Shown here piece after piece: positions 27,201 to 36,577 of a stretch of 64,000 bases of DNA. The translations under genes and the position numbers were made by a program. The DNA is from Tenacibaculum dicentrarchi (GTDB lineage Bacteria; Bacteroidota; Bacteroidia; Flavobacteriales; Flavobacteriaceae): NCBI RefSeq assembly GCF_964036635.1, contig NZ_OZ038524.1, positions 973,501 to 1,037,500 on the forward strand. Reading direction: 5' to 3'. The notes beneath the pieces were generated by a model, which was not told the origin of the DNA, did not search any database, and was given only the letters and a program-made list of their open reading frames with translations. The number at the start of each line of letters is the position of its first letter. The stretch's first letter is position 1.

Positions 27201-28127
27201 ATGAAATTTAAAAACATACAAACTTTAAAGCAAATAGCTACTTTATTAGAAGTAGAATTTGTGGGTGATGAAAATTTTCCTGTAAAAGGAATTAATGAAA
27301 TTCACGTAGTAGAAGATGGCGATATTGTTTTTGTTGACCATCCTAAATATTACGATAAAGCATTAAATTCTAAGGCAACAACAGTTTTAATCAATAAAAA
27401 AGTTGATTGCCCAGTAGGAAAAACATTATTAATTTCTGATGATCCATTTAGAGATTTTAATAAAATAACCAAAAATTTTAATCCATTTATAGCATCTAAA
27501 CAAAGTATTGCAGAAAGTGCTATTATTGGAGAAGGAACTGTTATTCAGCCAAATGTTTTTATTGGTGATAATGTAATTATTGGAAAAAATTGTGTTATTC
27601 ATCCTAATGTTACTATTTACAGTAACGCAGTTATAGGTAATAACGTTATTATTCATGCAAATACTGTTTTAGGAGCTGATGCTTTTTATTACAAAAATAG
27701 ACCAGAAGGTTTTGATAAATTATTATCAGGAGGAAAAGTTATTTTAGAAGATAATGTAGATTTAGGAGCTTCTTGTACAATAGATAAAGGTGTAACAGGA
27801 AATACAACTATTGGAGCTGGTACAAAAATAGATAATCAGGTTCATGTAGGGCATGATACTGTTATTGGTAAAAAATGTTTAATCGCATCTCAAACAGGAA
27901 TTGCAGGTTGTGTTATTATTGAAGATGAGGTAACTATTTGGGGACAAGTAGGTACAAATAGCGGAATTACCATAGGTAAAGGAGCTGTAATACTTGGGCA
28001 AACTGGTGTTACAAAATCAGTAGAAGGCGGTAAATCGTATTTTGGAACACCTGTTTCAGAATCGAGAAACAAGCTAAAAGAATTAGCAGAAATAAAACGC
28101 TTTTTAAAAGAACAAAAAAAGAAATAA
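27201..28127 (+). CDS. LpxD-like acyltransferase paralogue
   Basis: A 308-aa protein with the LpxD layout: an N-terminal domain about 95 residues long and a hexapeptide beta-helix from ~100 to 290. The likely catalytic His is in KIDNQVHVGHDTVIGK, and the IASQTGIAGC motif of LpxD follows. It is shorter than the lpxD at 23335 and differs in the substrate loop (LGADAFYYKNRPEG in place of the GSDGFGFAP segment). It may therefore use another sugar nucleotide or acyl donor. Paired LpxD-like genes in this order are common in Flavobacteriia. Confidence 0.82.
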   Translation: MKFKNIQTLKQIATLLEVEFVGDENFPVKGINEIHVVEDGDIVFVDHPKYYDKALNSKATTVLINKKVDCPVGKTLLISDDPFRDFNKITKNFNPFIASKQSIAESAIIGEGTVIQPNVFIGDNVIIGKNCVIHPNVTIYSNAVIGNNVIIHANTVLGADAFYYKNRPEGFDKLLSGGKVILEDNVDLGASCTIDKGVTGNTTIGAGTKIDNQVHVGHDTVIGKKCLIASQTGIAGCVIIEDEVTIWGQVGTNSGITIGKGAVILGQTGVTKSVEGGKSYFGTPVSESRNKLKELAEIKRFLKEQKKK

Positions 28128-28154
28128 AAGTTTCACAAATCAATTACAAAAAAC

Positions 28155-28162
28155 TATTTTTG
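28155..28162 (+). promoter_or_regulatory. Candidate -7 promoter element of sucD
   Basis: TATTTTTG matches TAnnTTTG and lies 28 bases before the sucD ATG. It supports independent transcription of sucD. No clear -33 TTG. Confidence 0.45.
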
Positions 28163-28190
28163 TAAAGCTTAAATAAAATAAAAATATACC

Positions 28191-29078
28191 ATGAGTGTTT
28201 TAGTAAATAAAGATTCAAAAATTATAGTTCAAGGTTTTACAGGAAGTGAAGGTACTTTTCACGCTGGTCAAATGATCGATTACGGAACAAACGTCGTAGG
28301 AGGTGTAACACCAGGTAAAGGAGGACAAGAGCACATAGGTAAACCAGTTTTTAATACGGTTGACGAAGCTGTACAAAAAGTAGGAGCAGATACTTCTATT
28401 ATTTTTGTACCACCAGCATTTGCTGCTGATGCTATTATGGAATCTGCTGAAGCAGGAATTAAAGTAATCATTTGTATTACCGAAGGAATTCCTACAGCTG
28501 ATATGGTAAAAGTAAAGTCTTATATCGATCAATTAGAAGGATGTACTTTAGTAGGTCCTAACTGTCCAGGGGTAATTACTCCAGATGAAGCTAAAGTTGG
28601 TATTATGCCAGGTTTTATCTTCAAAAAAGGAAAAGTTGGAATCGTTTCTAAATCAGGAACTTTAACTTACGAAGCTGCTGACCAAGTTGTAAAACAAGGT
28701 TACGGAATTACAACTGCAATCGGTATTGGTGGAGATCCAATTATTGGAACTACAACAAAAGAAGCTGTTGAGTTATTAATGAATGATGATGAAACAGAAG
28801 CAATCGTTATGATTGGTGAAATTGGTGGTAACTTAGAAGCTGAAGCTGCTCGTTGGATTAAAGCAGATGGTAACCGTAAACCAGTTATTGGTTTTATCGC
28901 AGGTCAAACTGCACCAGCTGGTAGAACAATGGGACATGCAGGTGCAATTGTTGGAGGTGATGATGATACAGCTCAAGCAAAAATGAAAATTTTAGCTGAA
29001 AATGGTGTACACGTTGTAGAATCTCCAGCTAAAATTGGAGAAATGGTAGCGAAAGTATTAAAAAACGTTTTAGCATAG
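28191..29078 (+). CDS. sucD: Succinyl-CoA synthetase (ADP-forming) alpha subunit
   Basis: Forms succinate and ATP from succinyl-CoA in the TCA cycle together with SucB. The 295-aa protein contains a CoA-binding Rossmann domain ([20 protein letters not shown]), [22 protein letters not shown], and the phosphohistidine loop [10 protein letters not shown] near residue 250. sucB is not adjacent, as is usual in Flavobacteriia. GC content and codon choice look richer than the flanks, consistent with high expression. It is the last plus-strand gene before the cobalamin locus. Confidence 0.96.
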   Translation: MSVLVNKDSKIIVQGFTGSEGTFHAGQMIDYGTNVVGGVTPGKGGQEHIGKPVFNTVDEAVQKVGADTSIIFVPPAFAADAIMESAEAGIKVIICITEGIPTADMVKVKSYIDQLEGCTLVGPNCPGVITPDEAKVGIMPGFIFKKGKVGIVSKSGTLTYEAADQVVKQGYGITTAIGIGGDPIIGTTTKEAVELLMNDDETEAIVMIGEIGGNLEAEAARWIKADGNRKPVIGFIAGQTAPAGRTMGHAGAIVGGDDDTAQAKMKILAENGVHVVESPAKIGEMVAKVLKNVLA

Positions 29079-29110
29079 TTTTTTAAACTAAGTATAACAT
29101 TATTACATAT

Positions 29111-29148
29111 AAAAAAACCGTTGAATTTAAAATTCAACGGTTTTTTTT
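29111..29148. terminator. Terminator after sucD
   Basis: An 11-bp stem CCGTTGAATTT / AAATTCAACGG around a single A, with a preceding A-run and a following run of eight Ts. It can act for sucD and, on the other strand, for the long cobalamin operon ending at cobN. Confidence 0.9.
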
Positions 29149-29160
29149 GTTTACTACACT

Positions 29161-29256
29161 ACCGTTATGCTGAATTTATTTCAGCATCTCATCAATAGGA
29201 GAACTGCGGCAAATCAGAATACGAACCTGAACTAAATTTAGGTTGACGGATTCTTG
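29161..29256. repeat. Dispersed repeat family A, copy 3
   Basis: Begins CCGTTATGCTGAATTTATTT and ends GGTTGACGGATTC, with the internal hairpin GCTGAATTTATTTCAGC and the ACTGCGGCAAATCAG block. It is more diverged than copies 1 and 2. It lies between the sucD terminator and the end of cobN. Confidence 0.7.
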
Positions 29257-29280
29257 TTTTCTACTATTTTTAAAAATAAT

Positions 29281-32200
29281 TTACTCCGTTATAGCGTCTG
29301 ATTTTTTATAAATATCTTTTAACTCTTCTATGGTTTCTTCGGATGGATTTTCCCATAAACCTCTTTGAATTGCTTCTAACATACGTTCCGACATATCTTT
29401 TAAAGCCCAAGGATTATGCTCTTCAATAAAAGCTTTATTATTATCATCAAACAAATATTTTTCTGTAATTTGTTCGTACATAAAATCTTCAATTAAATTA
29501 GTTGTAGCATCATAAGCAAATAAATAATCCATAGTTGCCGCCATTTCAAAAGCACCTTTGTAACCGTGTTCTTGCATACCTTGCATCCATTTAGGGTTGA
29601 CAACTCGTGAGCGAAAAACTTTTAATAATTCTTCTTTTAAAGATTTTACCTTCGGATTATCAGGGCGAGAATTATCACCAAAATAAGTTTCAGGTTGTTC
29701 TCCTTTTATGGTATTTACAGCTACCGTCATTCCTCCTTGAAACTGATAATAATCATCAGAGTCTAAAATATCATGTTCTCTATTATCTTGATTTTGCATG
29801 ACAACTTCAATATTTGATAATCGTTTTTTAAAGGTTTCATGTGCCGATTTTCCACTGTTATTTTTCCCATGATATGCGTAACCACTCCAATTAATATAAG
29901 CATTTGCTAAATCATCCGAAGTAGTCCAGTTTTTACCATCAATTAAACCTTGTAAACCAGCTCCATAAGCTCCTGGTTTCGAACCAAAAACTCGATATAA
30001 AGCTCTTTCATTGGCTTGTTTTTCATCTAAACCTTCTTGTTTCCATTGTTGTTTTTCTTCATCAAAACGTTTTTTTATAGGATTTTGTTCCGTAGTTTCA
30101 TCCAAAGAAGCTACTTTTTCAATAGCCGAATTAAACAGTGAAATTAAATCAGGAAAAGCATCTCTAAAAAAACCAGAAATACGCAACATTACATCAACTC
30201 TGGGTCTTTTTAATTCTAAAGTAGAAAGCACTTTAAAATCTTTAACCCTTCTGTTACTTCCTTGCCAAACAGGTTTTACACCGATTAATGCCAAAGCTTG
30301 TGCAATATCATCGCCACTAGTTCGCATGGTAGAAGTTCCCCAAACCGATAAACCGATAGAAGTAGGATATTCTCCATTTTCTTGTAAATAGCGATCAATA
30401 ATATTTTGCGCACTTTTTTGCCCTATTTGATACGCAGTTTCAGACGGAACAGTACGTACATCAACAGAGTAAAAATTTCTTCCCGTAGGTAAAATATCGA
30501 TGCGTCCTCTTGTTGGCGCACCAGAGCCTCCCGCAGGAATATATTGTCCGTTTAGTCCTTTAATTAAATGGGTAATTTCATTACTTGTTTTGTGTAAAAC
30601 AGGCAATGTATGTTGTTCTATATAAGTGATTATTTCTGTAGTATAAGCACCAATATTTTCAATTTCTTTGTTATTTAATAATTGATTTACGATATTTTTG
30701 GCTTTATTTTCTAACAATTCGATAGCCTGTCCGAAAGTTCGACAATGAATCCCGAAAATATCTTTATCAAAAACATCGGAATAAACAACATTTATAGGGT
30801 CAAAATTAAGTTGTAAATCTTCGGATAAACATTGTGTAATTCCTTTTAAACTTCCTTGCGGTAATCGATGTAGTGCAACAACTAAATCGACTAATTTTTC
30901 TTGTCTTGGTAATTTCCCTAAAATATGTAAACCGCCTCTAATTTGAGATTCTTTTAATTCACATAAATAACCGTCAATAACTTCTAGTAAAGTATCAATA
31001 TCTTTTCCATCTTGATTTAAATCTGATTTTAAATGTGTTTCATTTACTAATTTTTCAATTTTAGTTTTAATCAGCGAAGCACGTTTTCTATCTACTAAAG
31101 CCGATTCATAAAATTCATCAATTAAAAGTTCTAGTTTTAGTAAATCGCCATAATTTTCAGCCCGTGTCATTGGCGGAATTAAATGGTCTAGTATAATGGC
31201 TTGATTTCTTCTTTTGGCTTGAGTTCCTTCGCCAGGGTCATTAATTATAAAAGGATAAAAATGAGGAATTGCTCCTAAAATTGCCGAAGGAAAACAAGTT
31301 TTTTTGCTCAAAGCAACACTTTTACCAGGAAGCCATTCTAAATTTCCATGTTTACCAATATGCACCAAAGCATCGGCTTTAAAGCTGTGTTGTAACCAAA
31401 TATAATACGCTAAATAAGCAGGCGGTGGCGGTAAATCAGGAGAATGATAACTTGCTTGTAAATCTAAATTATAACCTCTACTTGGCTGAATACTAACAAA
31501 TATATTATCAGAAAGAAAACCAGGGATTAAAAAATAACCATTTTGATAATTAGGTGATTTTTCAGGATTCCCCCATTGTTTTTCTACTTTTTCGCGAAGT
31601 TCTACGGATAATTGATTGTAGTATTTATAAAAAATAGTGGCATCTAATTTTATAGTTTTTCGTTCGTTTAGGCTGTTTATTGTTTCTAAATCGTTGGTTA
31701 CAGCATTTGTTAATTTATCTATAAGTTGATTTGTTGTTGTAGGAAAATCATCTGATAAGCTGTAATTTTCTTTGGATAAATGAGCTAATATTTGCAAAGT
31801 ACTTTGTGGAGTATCTAAACCAACACCATTTGCTAAACGACTATTTTTATTTGGATAATTAGGTAAAACTAAGGCTATTTTTTTATCAGAATTATTTTTA
31901 TTTTGAAGATTTATCCAATTTTTTGCCATTTTAGCAACAAATTCGCAACCTTCAATATTTGGAACATAAGAAACAACTTCAGAATCTGTTAAAATATCTT
32001 TTTCAATCGATTCTTTAAACGAAATAACTTTTGATATAATTTTTCCATCAACTTCTGGCAAGGCAATATTCATAGCAATATCAGTAGGAGGCAAGCCAAA
32101 ATTTCCTTCTAGCCAACTTTCTTTATTACAGCTACCCACGATTGCCTGAATAACAGGAACGTTAAAAACATCAAACAAACTTTGTCTAGTATCATGAAAT

Positions 32201-33027
32201 CCTTGCACACTAAAACCAGTTGTATTTATAATAACTTGCGGTTTTTCTAGGTGATGTGATTTAAGTAAATCAAAAATTTGTTGTTGAATATCTTGTTCTC
32301 TATATCCTGAAGCCATTAAAGCGATAGCCGAAATACCTTTAGCTTCTAAGGAATCAATAATACTGTGAATCGGAGCTAAATTATTAGATAAATAATAACT
32401 TCGATATCCAAAAATGATGGCTTGTTTTTGAGTGCTTTTTGGTTTTAAAGAAGTGTAAATTCCTTCTTTTGGGTGATATAAAAATAAATCAGGAATCGTT
32501 TTAATAGTATTCGGAATCACTTTTTTATCAGTAATCTGATTACTAATTAATTGCAACGCCGATTGACAATTTTCAATACCACCAGATTGAATGTATTTCC
32601 AAATAATATCCACATTTTTTAACGGAATATTTGACGATTGCATCAACTCTAAATCGGGTTTGTTATCACCAGGTAAAAACAGTAACTGAATATTATTTTC
32701 TTCACAACATTCAGTTAGAGCTTCACATAAATAATTGTAATATGCTTTTCCACCTAAAAGTTTAAGCACCACAATTTTTGCAGTTGAAATTACTTCATCA
32801 ATATAAGTATCAATAGTTAATTCTTGCTTAAAGTAACTAAGATTGGCAAACCTAAAAGAAGGTGTTTTTTCTACAGAATTATGTATTAATTTGTAGGCAT
32901 TATTCATCATGAATAAATCGGAATCTGCGGAAGATAAAAATATAATATCCCCTGGAGATTGGTCGATGTAAAAGACTCCTTCATCATTAGGATTCCAGCC
33001 TCCTGGTATGGTAGAAATTAAATGCAT
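29281..33027 (-). CDS. cobN: CobN-type cobaltochelatase large subunit
   Basis: Large chelatase subunit of the CobN/ChlH/BchH family. In the aerobic pathway CobN binds hydrogenobyrinate diamide and cobalt, while an AAA/VWA pair drives insertion. The 1248-aa length fits CobN. Conserved stretches include ALVHIGKHGNLEWLPGKSVA (about residue 560) and GAPTRGRIDILPTGRNFYSV. VWGTSTMRTSGDD, the RVFGSKPGAYGAGLQGLID motif and the closing NPWALKDMSERMLEA follow. It is the last gene of the 18-gene riboswitch operon. The likely motor is the ChlI-ChlD-like protein at 36578. A cofactor-specific alternative such as Mg-chelatase BchH is unlikely because no chlorophyll genes are present. Confidence 0.9.
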   Translation of the reverse strand: MHLISTIPGGWNPNDEGVFYIDQSPGDIIFLSSADSDLFMMNNAYKLIHNSVEKTPSFRFANLSYFKQELTIDTYIDEVISTAKIVVLKLLGGKAYYNYLCEALTECCEENNIQLLFLPGDNKPDLELMQSSNIPLKNVDIIWKYIQSGGIENCQSALQLISNQITDKKVIPNTIKTIPDLFLYHPKEGIYTSLKPKSTQKQAIIFGYRSYYLSNNLAPIHSIIDSLEAKGISAIALMASGYREQDIQQQIFDLLKSHHLEKPQVIINTTGFSVQGFHDTRQSLFDVFNVPVIQAIVGSCNKESWLEGNFGLPPTDIAMNIALPEVDGKIISKVISFKESIEKDILTDSEVVSYVPNIEGCEFVAKMAKNWINLQNKNNSDKKIALVLPNYPNKNSRLANGVGLDTPQSTLQILAHLSKENYSLSDDFPTTTNQLIDKLTNAVTNDLETINSLNERKTIKLDATIFYKYYNQLSVELREKVEKQWGNPEKSPNYQNGYFLIPGFLSDNIFVSIQPSRGYNLDLQASYHSPDLPPPPAYLAYYIWLQHSFKADALVHIGKHGNLEWLPGKSVALSKKTCFPSAILGAIPHFYPFIINDPGEGTQAKRRNQAIILDHLIPPMTRAENYGDLLKLELLIDEFYESALVDRKRASLIKTKIEKLVNETHLKSDLNQDGKDIDTLLEVIDGYLCELKESQIRGGLHILGKLPRQEKLVDLVVALHRLPQGSLKGITQCLSEDLQLNFDPINVVYSDVFDKDIFGIHCRTFGQAIELLENKAKNIVNQLLNNKEIENIGAYTTEIITYIEQHTLPVLHKTSNEITHLIKGLNGQYIPAGGSGAPTRGRIDILPTGRNFYSVDVRTVPSETAYQIGQKSAQNIIDRYLQENGEYPTSIGLSVWGTSTMRTSGDDIAQALALIGVKPVWQGSNRRVKDFKVLSTLELKRPRVDVMLRISGFFRDAFPDLISLFNSAIEKVASLDETTEQNPIKKRFDEEKQQWKQEGLDEKQANERALYRVFGSKPGAYGAGLQGLIDGKNWTTSDDLANAYINWSGYAYHGKNNSGKSAHETFKKRLSNIEVVMQNQDNREHDILDSDDYYQFQGGMTVAVNTIKGEQPETYFGDNSRPDNPKVKSLKEELLKVFRSRVVNPKWMQGMQEHGYKGAFEMAATMDYLFAYDATTNLIEDFMYEQITEKYLFDDNNKAFIEEHNPWALKDMSERMLEAIQRGLWENPSEETIEELKDIYKKSDAITE

Positions 33028-33055
33028 GCCTTATAGTTTTTTAGATATATTATAA

Positions 33056-33565
33056 TTAAATATTGTTGTTTAATAAGGAAGTCATTTTTTCATATGGAGT
33101 TTTCCAATCTAACTGTTTAAAAGGGGTTTTGTTTAATTTATTTGTCATTTCTCTGATTACAGAAGAATTAAAAATATAATATTCATATTTAAAATAATTT
33201 AGCTTTTCAATATTATAATTAAGAATACCAATACTTTTTCTGTTGTTATTTGTTGAATTAAATGCTATTTGCCCAATTTTTGAAGATATTACGTCATAAT
33301 CAATCGCTATTTTTTCAAATAATAATTGCTGATGTAAGTTTTCAATAAATAATGTATCAAGATTATTAATATCTTTCACAGAGAAACGAGGAATTATTAC
33401 AGAAAAAAAACTCTCAGAATTAACAAAAAGAATACACTTTTTTTTAGCAATATAAAAAACATTAGCATTCCAACTTCCAAGGTCATTCTCATAAATTAAA
33501 CCCTTGTCTTCAATTTTTTTATAGATTATTTTTTCTAGTTTTTTTGTTGCGAAAATATTTGTCAT
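33056..33565 (-). CDS. Unknown protein in cobalamin operon (DUF6933-like)
   Basis: A soluble, basic 169-aa protein without signal peptide. The central segment GSWNANVFYIAKKKCILFVN followed by FFSVIIPRFSVKDINNLD recalls DUF6933 proteins (W-NA-...-RK-ILF-N pattern); this identification is from memory and uncertain. No catalytic motif or metal-binding cluster is evident. It lies 3 bases after cobW and 28 before cobN, in the middle of a tightly packed operon, so cotranscription with cobalamin genes is nearly certain even if its role is not. Confidence 0.6.
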   Translation of the reverse strand: MTNIFATKKLEKIIYKKIEDKGLIYENDLGSWNANVFYIAKKKCILFVNSESFFSVIIPRFSVKDINNLDTLFIENLHQQLLFEKIAIDYDVISSKIGQIAFNSTNNNRKSIGILNYNIEKLNYFKYEYYIFNSSVIREMTNKLNKTPFKQLDWKTPYEKMTSLLNNNI

Positions 33566-33568
33566 CTA

Positions 33569-34627
33569 TTAATGAGTGTGATAATGAGCGTTAATATGAG
33601 TAATTACTTCGTTATTTTTAGTAAGTTCAATATTTTTACCAATAACAACTAAACTTGTTTTTCGTTCTTCATTATCACCCCAAAGTCTTTCAAAATAATA
33701 ATCGAAACGAGAACCTACACCTTGTAAAACCATACGCATTGGTTTATTAGGAATGTTTACAAAACCTTTAATTCTGTAAATTTCGTGGTCTTCAACAAGT
33801 TTTTTCAAGTCTTTAACCAATGCTTTAATATCAGAAGTTTCAGAATACTCTAATAAAACTGTTTTAATATCATCATTATGATGGTGGTGATTACCTGATT
33901 TATGGTGCTCTTCATGAATAGAATGACGATTCTCTAAATCATCTTCCGCAGAAGCTCCAACACCTAATAATAAGGCATTATCTAATTCACCATTTATAAC
34001 AGGAACAATTTTAGTATTTGGTCTTGCTTTATCGATAATTACTTTAGTAACTTCTTCAAATTTTTCATCATCAATTAAATCTCTTTTACTAACTAAAACT
34101 AAATCGGCACAAGATAATTGATCTAAAAATAATTCTTCAATAGGTGTTTCATGATCTAAAGAATCATCAGTTAAACGTTGTTTTTGTACACGTTCTCTAT
34201 CGCAGATTTCGCCAGTTGCAATTCCTACAGCATCAACTACAGTAATAACGGCATCAATAGTAATATGAGGCTTTAAGTCTGGCCAGTTTACGGCTTTTAC
34301 TAAAGGTTTAGGCATTGATAAACCTGATGTTTCAATAACAATATGGTCAATTTCATCTTTACGCTCTAGTAATTGTAACATCGATGGTAAAAATTCTTCT
34401 TGAACCGTACAACAGATACATCCGTTAGGTAATTGAATTAAGTTACAACCATCATCATCACATTCTGATGATGCAATTAATTGTCCATCTACATCAACTT
34501 CACCAAATTCATTGACTAAAACAGCGATGCGTTTTCCATTGGCATTTTTTAACATATTATGCACTAAGGTTGTTTTTCCTACTCCTAAAAATCCGGTTAC
34601 TATGGTAATTGGTATCTTTTTATTCAT
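33569..34627 (-). CDS. cobW: CobW-family GTP-dependent metallochaperone
   Basis: A COG0523 G3E GTPase; CobW supplies Co(II) for cobalamin synthesis in characterised bacteria. The 352-aa protein has Walker A GFLGVGKTTLVH (about 13-24), the metal-binding GCICCTVQEEF motif (CXCC, about 71), the ETSGLSMPKP switch, VVDAVG and SKRDLID (the G4-like motif). A His-rich stretch, EEHHKSGNHHHHNDD, lies near residue 240, and the CobW C-terminal domain is complete with HYHTH at the end. Setting among cobalamin genes supports cobalt rather than zinc delivery. Confidence 0.9.
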   Translation of the reverse strand: MNKKIPITIVTGFLGVGKTTLVHNMLKNANGKRIAVLVNEFGEVDVDGQLIASSECDDDGCNLIQLPNGCICCTVQEEFLPSMLQLLERKDEIDHIVIETSGLSMPKPLVKAVNWPDLKPHITIDAVITVVDAVGIATGEICDRERVQKQRLTDDSLDHETPIEELFLDQLSCADLVLVSKRDLIDDEKFEEVTKVIIDKARPNTKIVPVINGELDNALLLGVGASAEDDLENRHSIHEEHHKSGNHHHHNDDIKTVLLEYSETSDIKALVKDLKKLVEDHEIYRIKGFVNIPNKPMRMVLQGVGSRFDYYFERLWGDNEERKTSLVVIGKNIELTKNNEVITHINAHYHTH

Positions 34628-34662
34628 TTTTTAAAATTTTGTTTGATGAGTTTTTTAATGTA

Positions 34663-35253
34663 TTATTTAGTCGCTGCTTTCTTCTTTCTTTTGTATAAAA
34701 ATAGATTCCATTTTTCTTCAGCAACACCGTGTTTGTCCATTTCGGCTCTTGCCATTGTGAAAAATAAATCAGACATTCTGTTTACATAACTCATAATATA
34801 ATCGTGTACACATTCAGGATCTTCTTGCATTAAGGTAACTAATTGTCGTTCACCTCTTCTCATTTGTGTTCTACAAACGTGACAAAGTGCCGATATTTCA
34901 TTTCCTCCAGGCAATAAAAAATAATCAGAAGGAGAACTGATATTTTCTTCCATTTCATCCATCCAAACTTCACAGAAATCAGCACCATCTTTAGGTTCAG
35001 GATTTGGATTTATTTTTTTAGAATCTGACGGACGTGCTAAATGCGACATCATATTCATCATATCTTTTTGAATACGGTGTAAATTTGGTTGCCATTCGTG
35101 GTCGTTTCCTAATTTAGAACGCATCAATCCTATGGTAGAATTTACTTCGTCTAAAGTTCCGATACATTCAATTCTTGCTGAGTTTTTAAACTCTCTTTTT
35201 CCTCCAAAAACGCCAGTTGTACCTTTGTCTCCTTTTCTTGTGTAAATTTTCAT
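34663..35253 (-). CDS. Cob(I)yrinic acid a,c-diamide adenosyltransferase, PduO type
   Basis: Transfers the 5'-deoxyadenosyl group from ATP to Co(I) corrinoid. The 196-aa helical protein has the ATP-binding YTRKGDKGTTGVFGG N-terminus, RIECIGTLDEVNSTIGL, and the second conserved block CRTQMRRGERQLV. These define the PduO family, not CobA/BtuR (no P-loop). There is a modest insertion around residues 75-100. Its ATG overlaps the stop of cbiA by 4 bases, consistent with adenosylation directly after a,c-diamide formation. Confidence 0.92.
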   Translation of the reverse strand: MKIYTRKGDKGTTGVFGGKREFKNSARIECIGTLDEVNSTIGLMRSKLGNDHEWQPNLHRIQKDMMNMMSHLARPSDSKKINPNPEPKDGADFCEVWMDEMEENISSPSDYFLLPGGNEISALCHVCRTQMRRGERQLVTLMQEDPECVHDYIMSYVNRMSDLFFTMARAEMDKHGVAEEKWNLFLYKRKKKAATK

Positions 35254-36566
35254 ATAGTATTATTTATTTCGTTAATCAATTGTAAAAGTATTTCTGATGT
35301 ACCAAAATAATGATGCACATAAGAAGCCATTACTTTATTTTTTTTATAAATTTTAGTAGTAGTATTCCCATCTCTAGCATTTGTAATTGTTGCGTTTATA
35401 GGTATTTCAGTATCATTTATTAAGCTCGAATAATGAAATTCGTGTCCTTTAAAAATATGCTGGTTAATTTTAGAAATTCGATATCCTAAATGCAATTTTT
35501 TATGGGCAATTGTAGCATCAAAATCAAAAATACCTACCATTTTAAAAGCGGTATTATTTTCTGATATAATAGTTTTTCCTAAGTACATCATTCCGCCACA
35601 TTCTGCATAAATTTGCCCGTTATTTTCTGCGAATTTTTTAATACTAGCAAGCATTTTTGTGTTAGAAGATAATTCTTTTAAATACGATTCAGGATATCCT
35701 CCAGCAAAATATATAAAATCACAATCAGGAATTTCAACATCTTTTATAGGACTGAAAAATTCAACAGTTCCTAATGTTTCCATTGCTGAAATACTTTGAG
35801 GATACATAAAATTAAAAGCTTCATCTTTAGCTACTGCAAATTTTATTTTTTTAGCCTGAATTATTTTTTCTGATGAAACACTTACTTGTTTAATTTCTTT
35901 GGATGCTTTTAAAATAGCTTTCCAATCGACTGTTTTTTCTAGCTCATCAGCAATTTGATTGATAACAGAATCAAACTTTTCAATTTCTTGAATATTTAAA
36001 CCTAAATGCCTTGAAGGAATTTCAATATTTTTTAAGTTTGATAAATAACCAAAACACTGTACACCAATATCATTACAGGCTTCTTTTAACATGGTATAAT
36101 GTCTTTCAGAACTAACACGATTAAAAACAACGCCCATTATTTGAACTTCTTTATCAAAATTAACAAAACCTTGAATTAACGGTGCAACAGAATAAGCAAC
36201 CGCTTTGGCATCAATCACCATTAAAACGGGTGTTTTTAGCTTTTTAGCCATTTCGGCGGTACTACCTTTGTCTTTTTTTGCGCCATCAAATAAGCCCATA
36301 ACACCTTCTATGCAATTAATTTCTGCATCTTTTCTGTAAAAATGTAAGTTGTTATTTATGTCATTTTGAGGCATCATAAATAAATCTAAATTCACACCAA
36401 TTTTGTTACAAGCTAATTGATGAAATTTAGGATCGATATAATCAGGACCAACTTTAAAAGGTTGAATAGCGTAATTTTTTCGTTTGAATAAACGTAATAA
36501 TCCTAAGGTAAGCGTTGTTTTACCTGCATTACTACTTGGCGCTGATATGATGAGTTGTTTGGTCAA
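35250..36566 (-). CDS. cbiA: Cobyrinate a,c-diamide synthase
   Basis: Glutamine- and ATP-dependent amidation of the a and c carboxylates of (hydrogeno)cobyrinate. The 438-aa protein has a dethiobiotin-synthetase-like N-terminal half with P-loop SAPSSNAGKTTLTLGLL. The C-terminal glutaminase-like half has the nucleophilic Cys in YAECGGMMYLGK and a late MASYVHHYFG. The start is TTG at 36564-36566: TGA closes the frame upstream, and the conserved KQLIISAPSS follows immediately. Whether it acts on the cobalt or metal-free substrate (CbiA versus CobB) cannot be told from sequence and depends on which chelatase is used. Confidence 0.92.
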   Translation of the reverse strand: MTKQLIISAPSSNAGKTTLTLGLLRLFKRKNYAIQPFKVGPDYIDPKFHQLACNKIGVNLDLFMMPQNDINNNLHFYRKDAEINCIEGVMGLFDGAKKDKGSTAEMAKKLKTPVLMVIDAKAVAYSVAPLIQGFVNFDKEVQIMGVVFNRVSSERHYTMLKEACNDIGVQCFGYLSNLKNIEIPSRHLGLNIQEIEKFDSVINQIADELEKTVDWKAILKASKEIKQVSVSSEKIIQAKKIKFAVAKDEAFNFMYPQSISAMETLGTVEFFSPIKDVEIPDCDFIYFAGGYPESYLKELSSNTKMLASIKKFAENNGQIYAECGGMMYLGKTIISENNTAFKMVGIFDFDATIAHKKLHLGYRISKINQHIFKGHEFHYSSLINDTEIPINATITNARDGNTTTKIYKKNKVMASYVHHYFGTSEILLQLINEINNTI

Positions 36567-36577
36567 AAAAATAAAAT

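Noticed and set aside
28215..28532. Minus-strand open frame opposite sucD
   Set aside because: It is a shadow of the codon pattern of a well-conserved plus-strand gene and gives no recognisable protein.
34663..35253. CobA/BtuR-type adenosyltransferase
   Set aside because: No P-loop; the YTRKGDKG and RRGERQ blocks are those of PduO-type enzymes.
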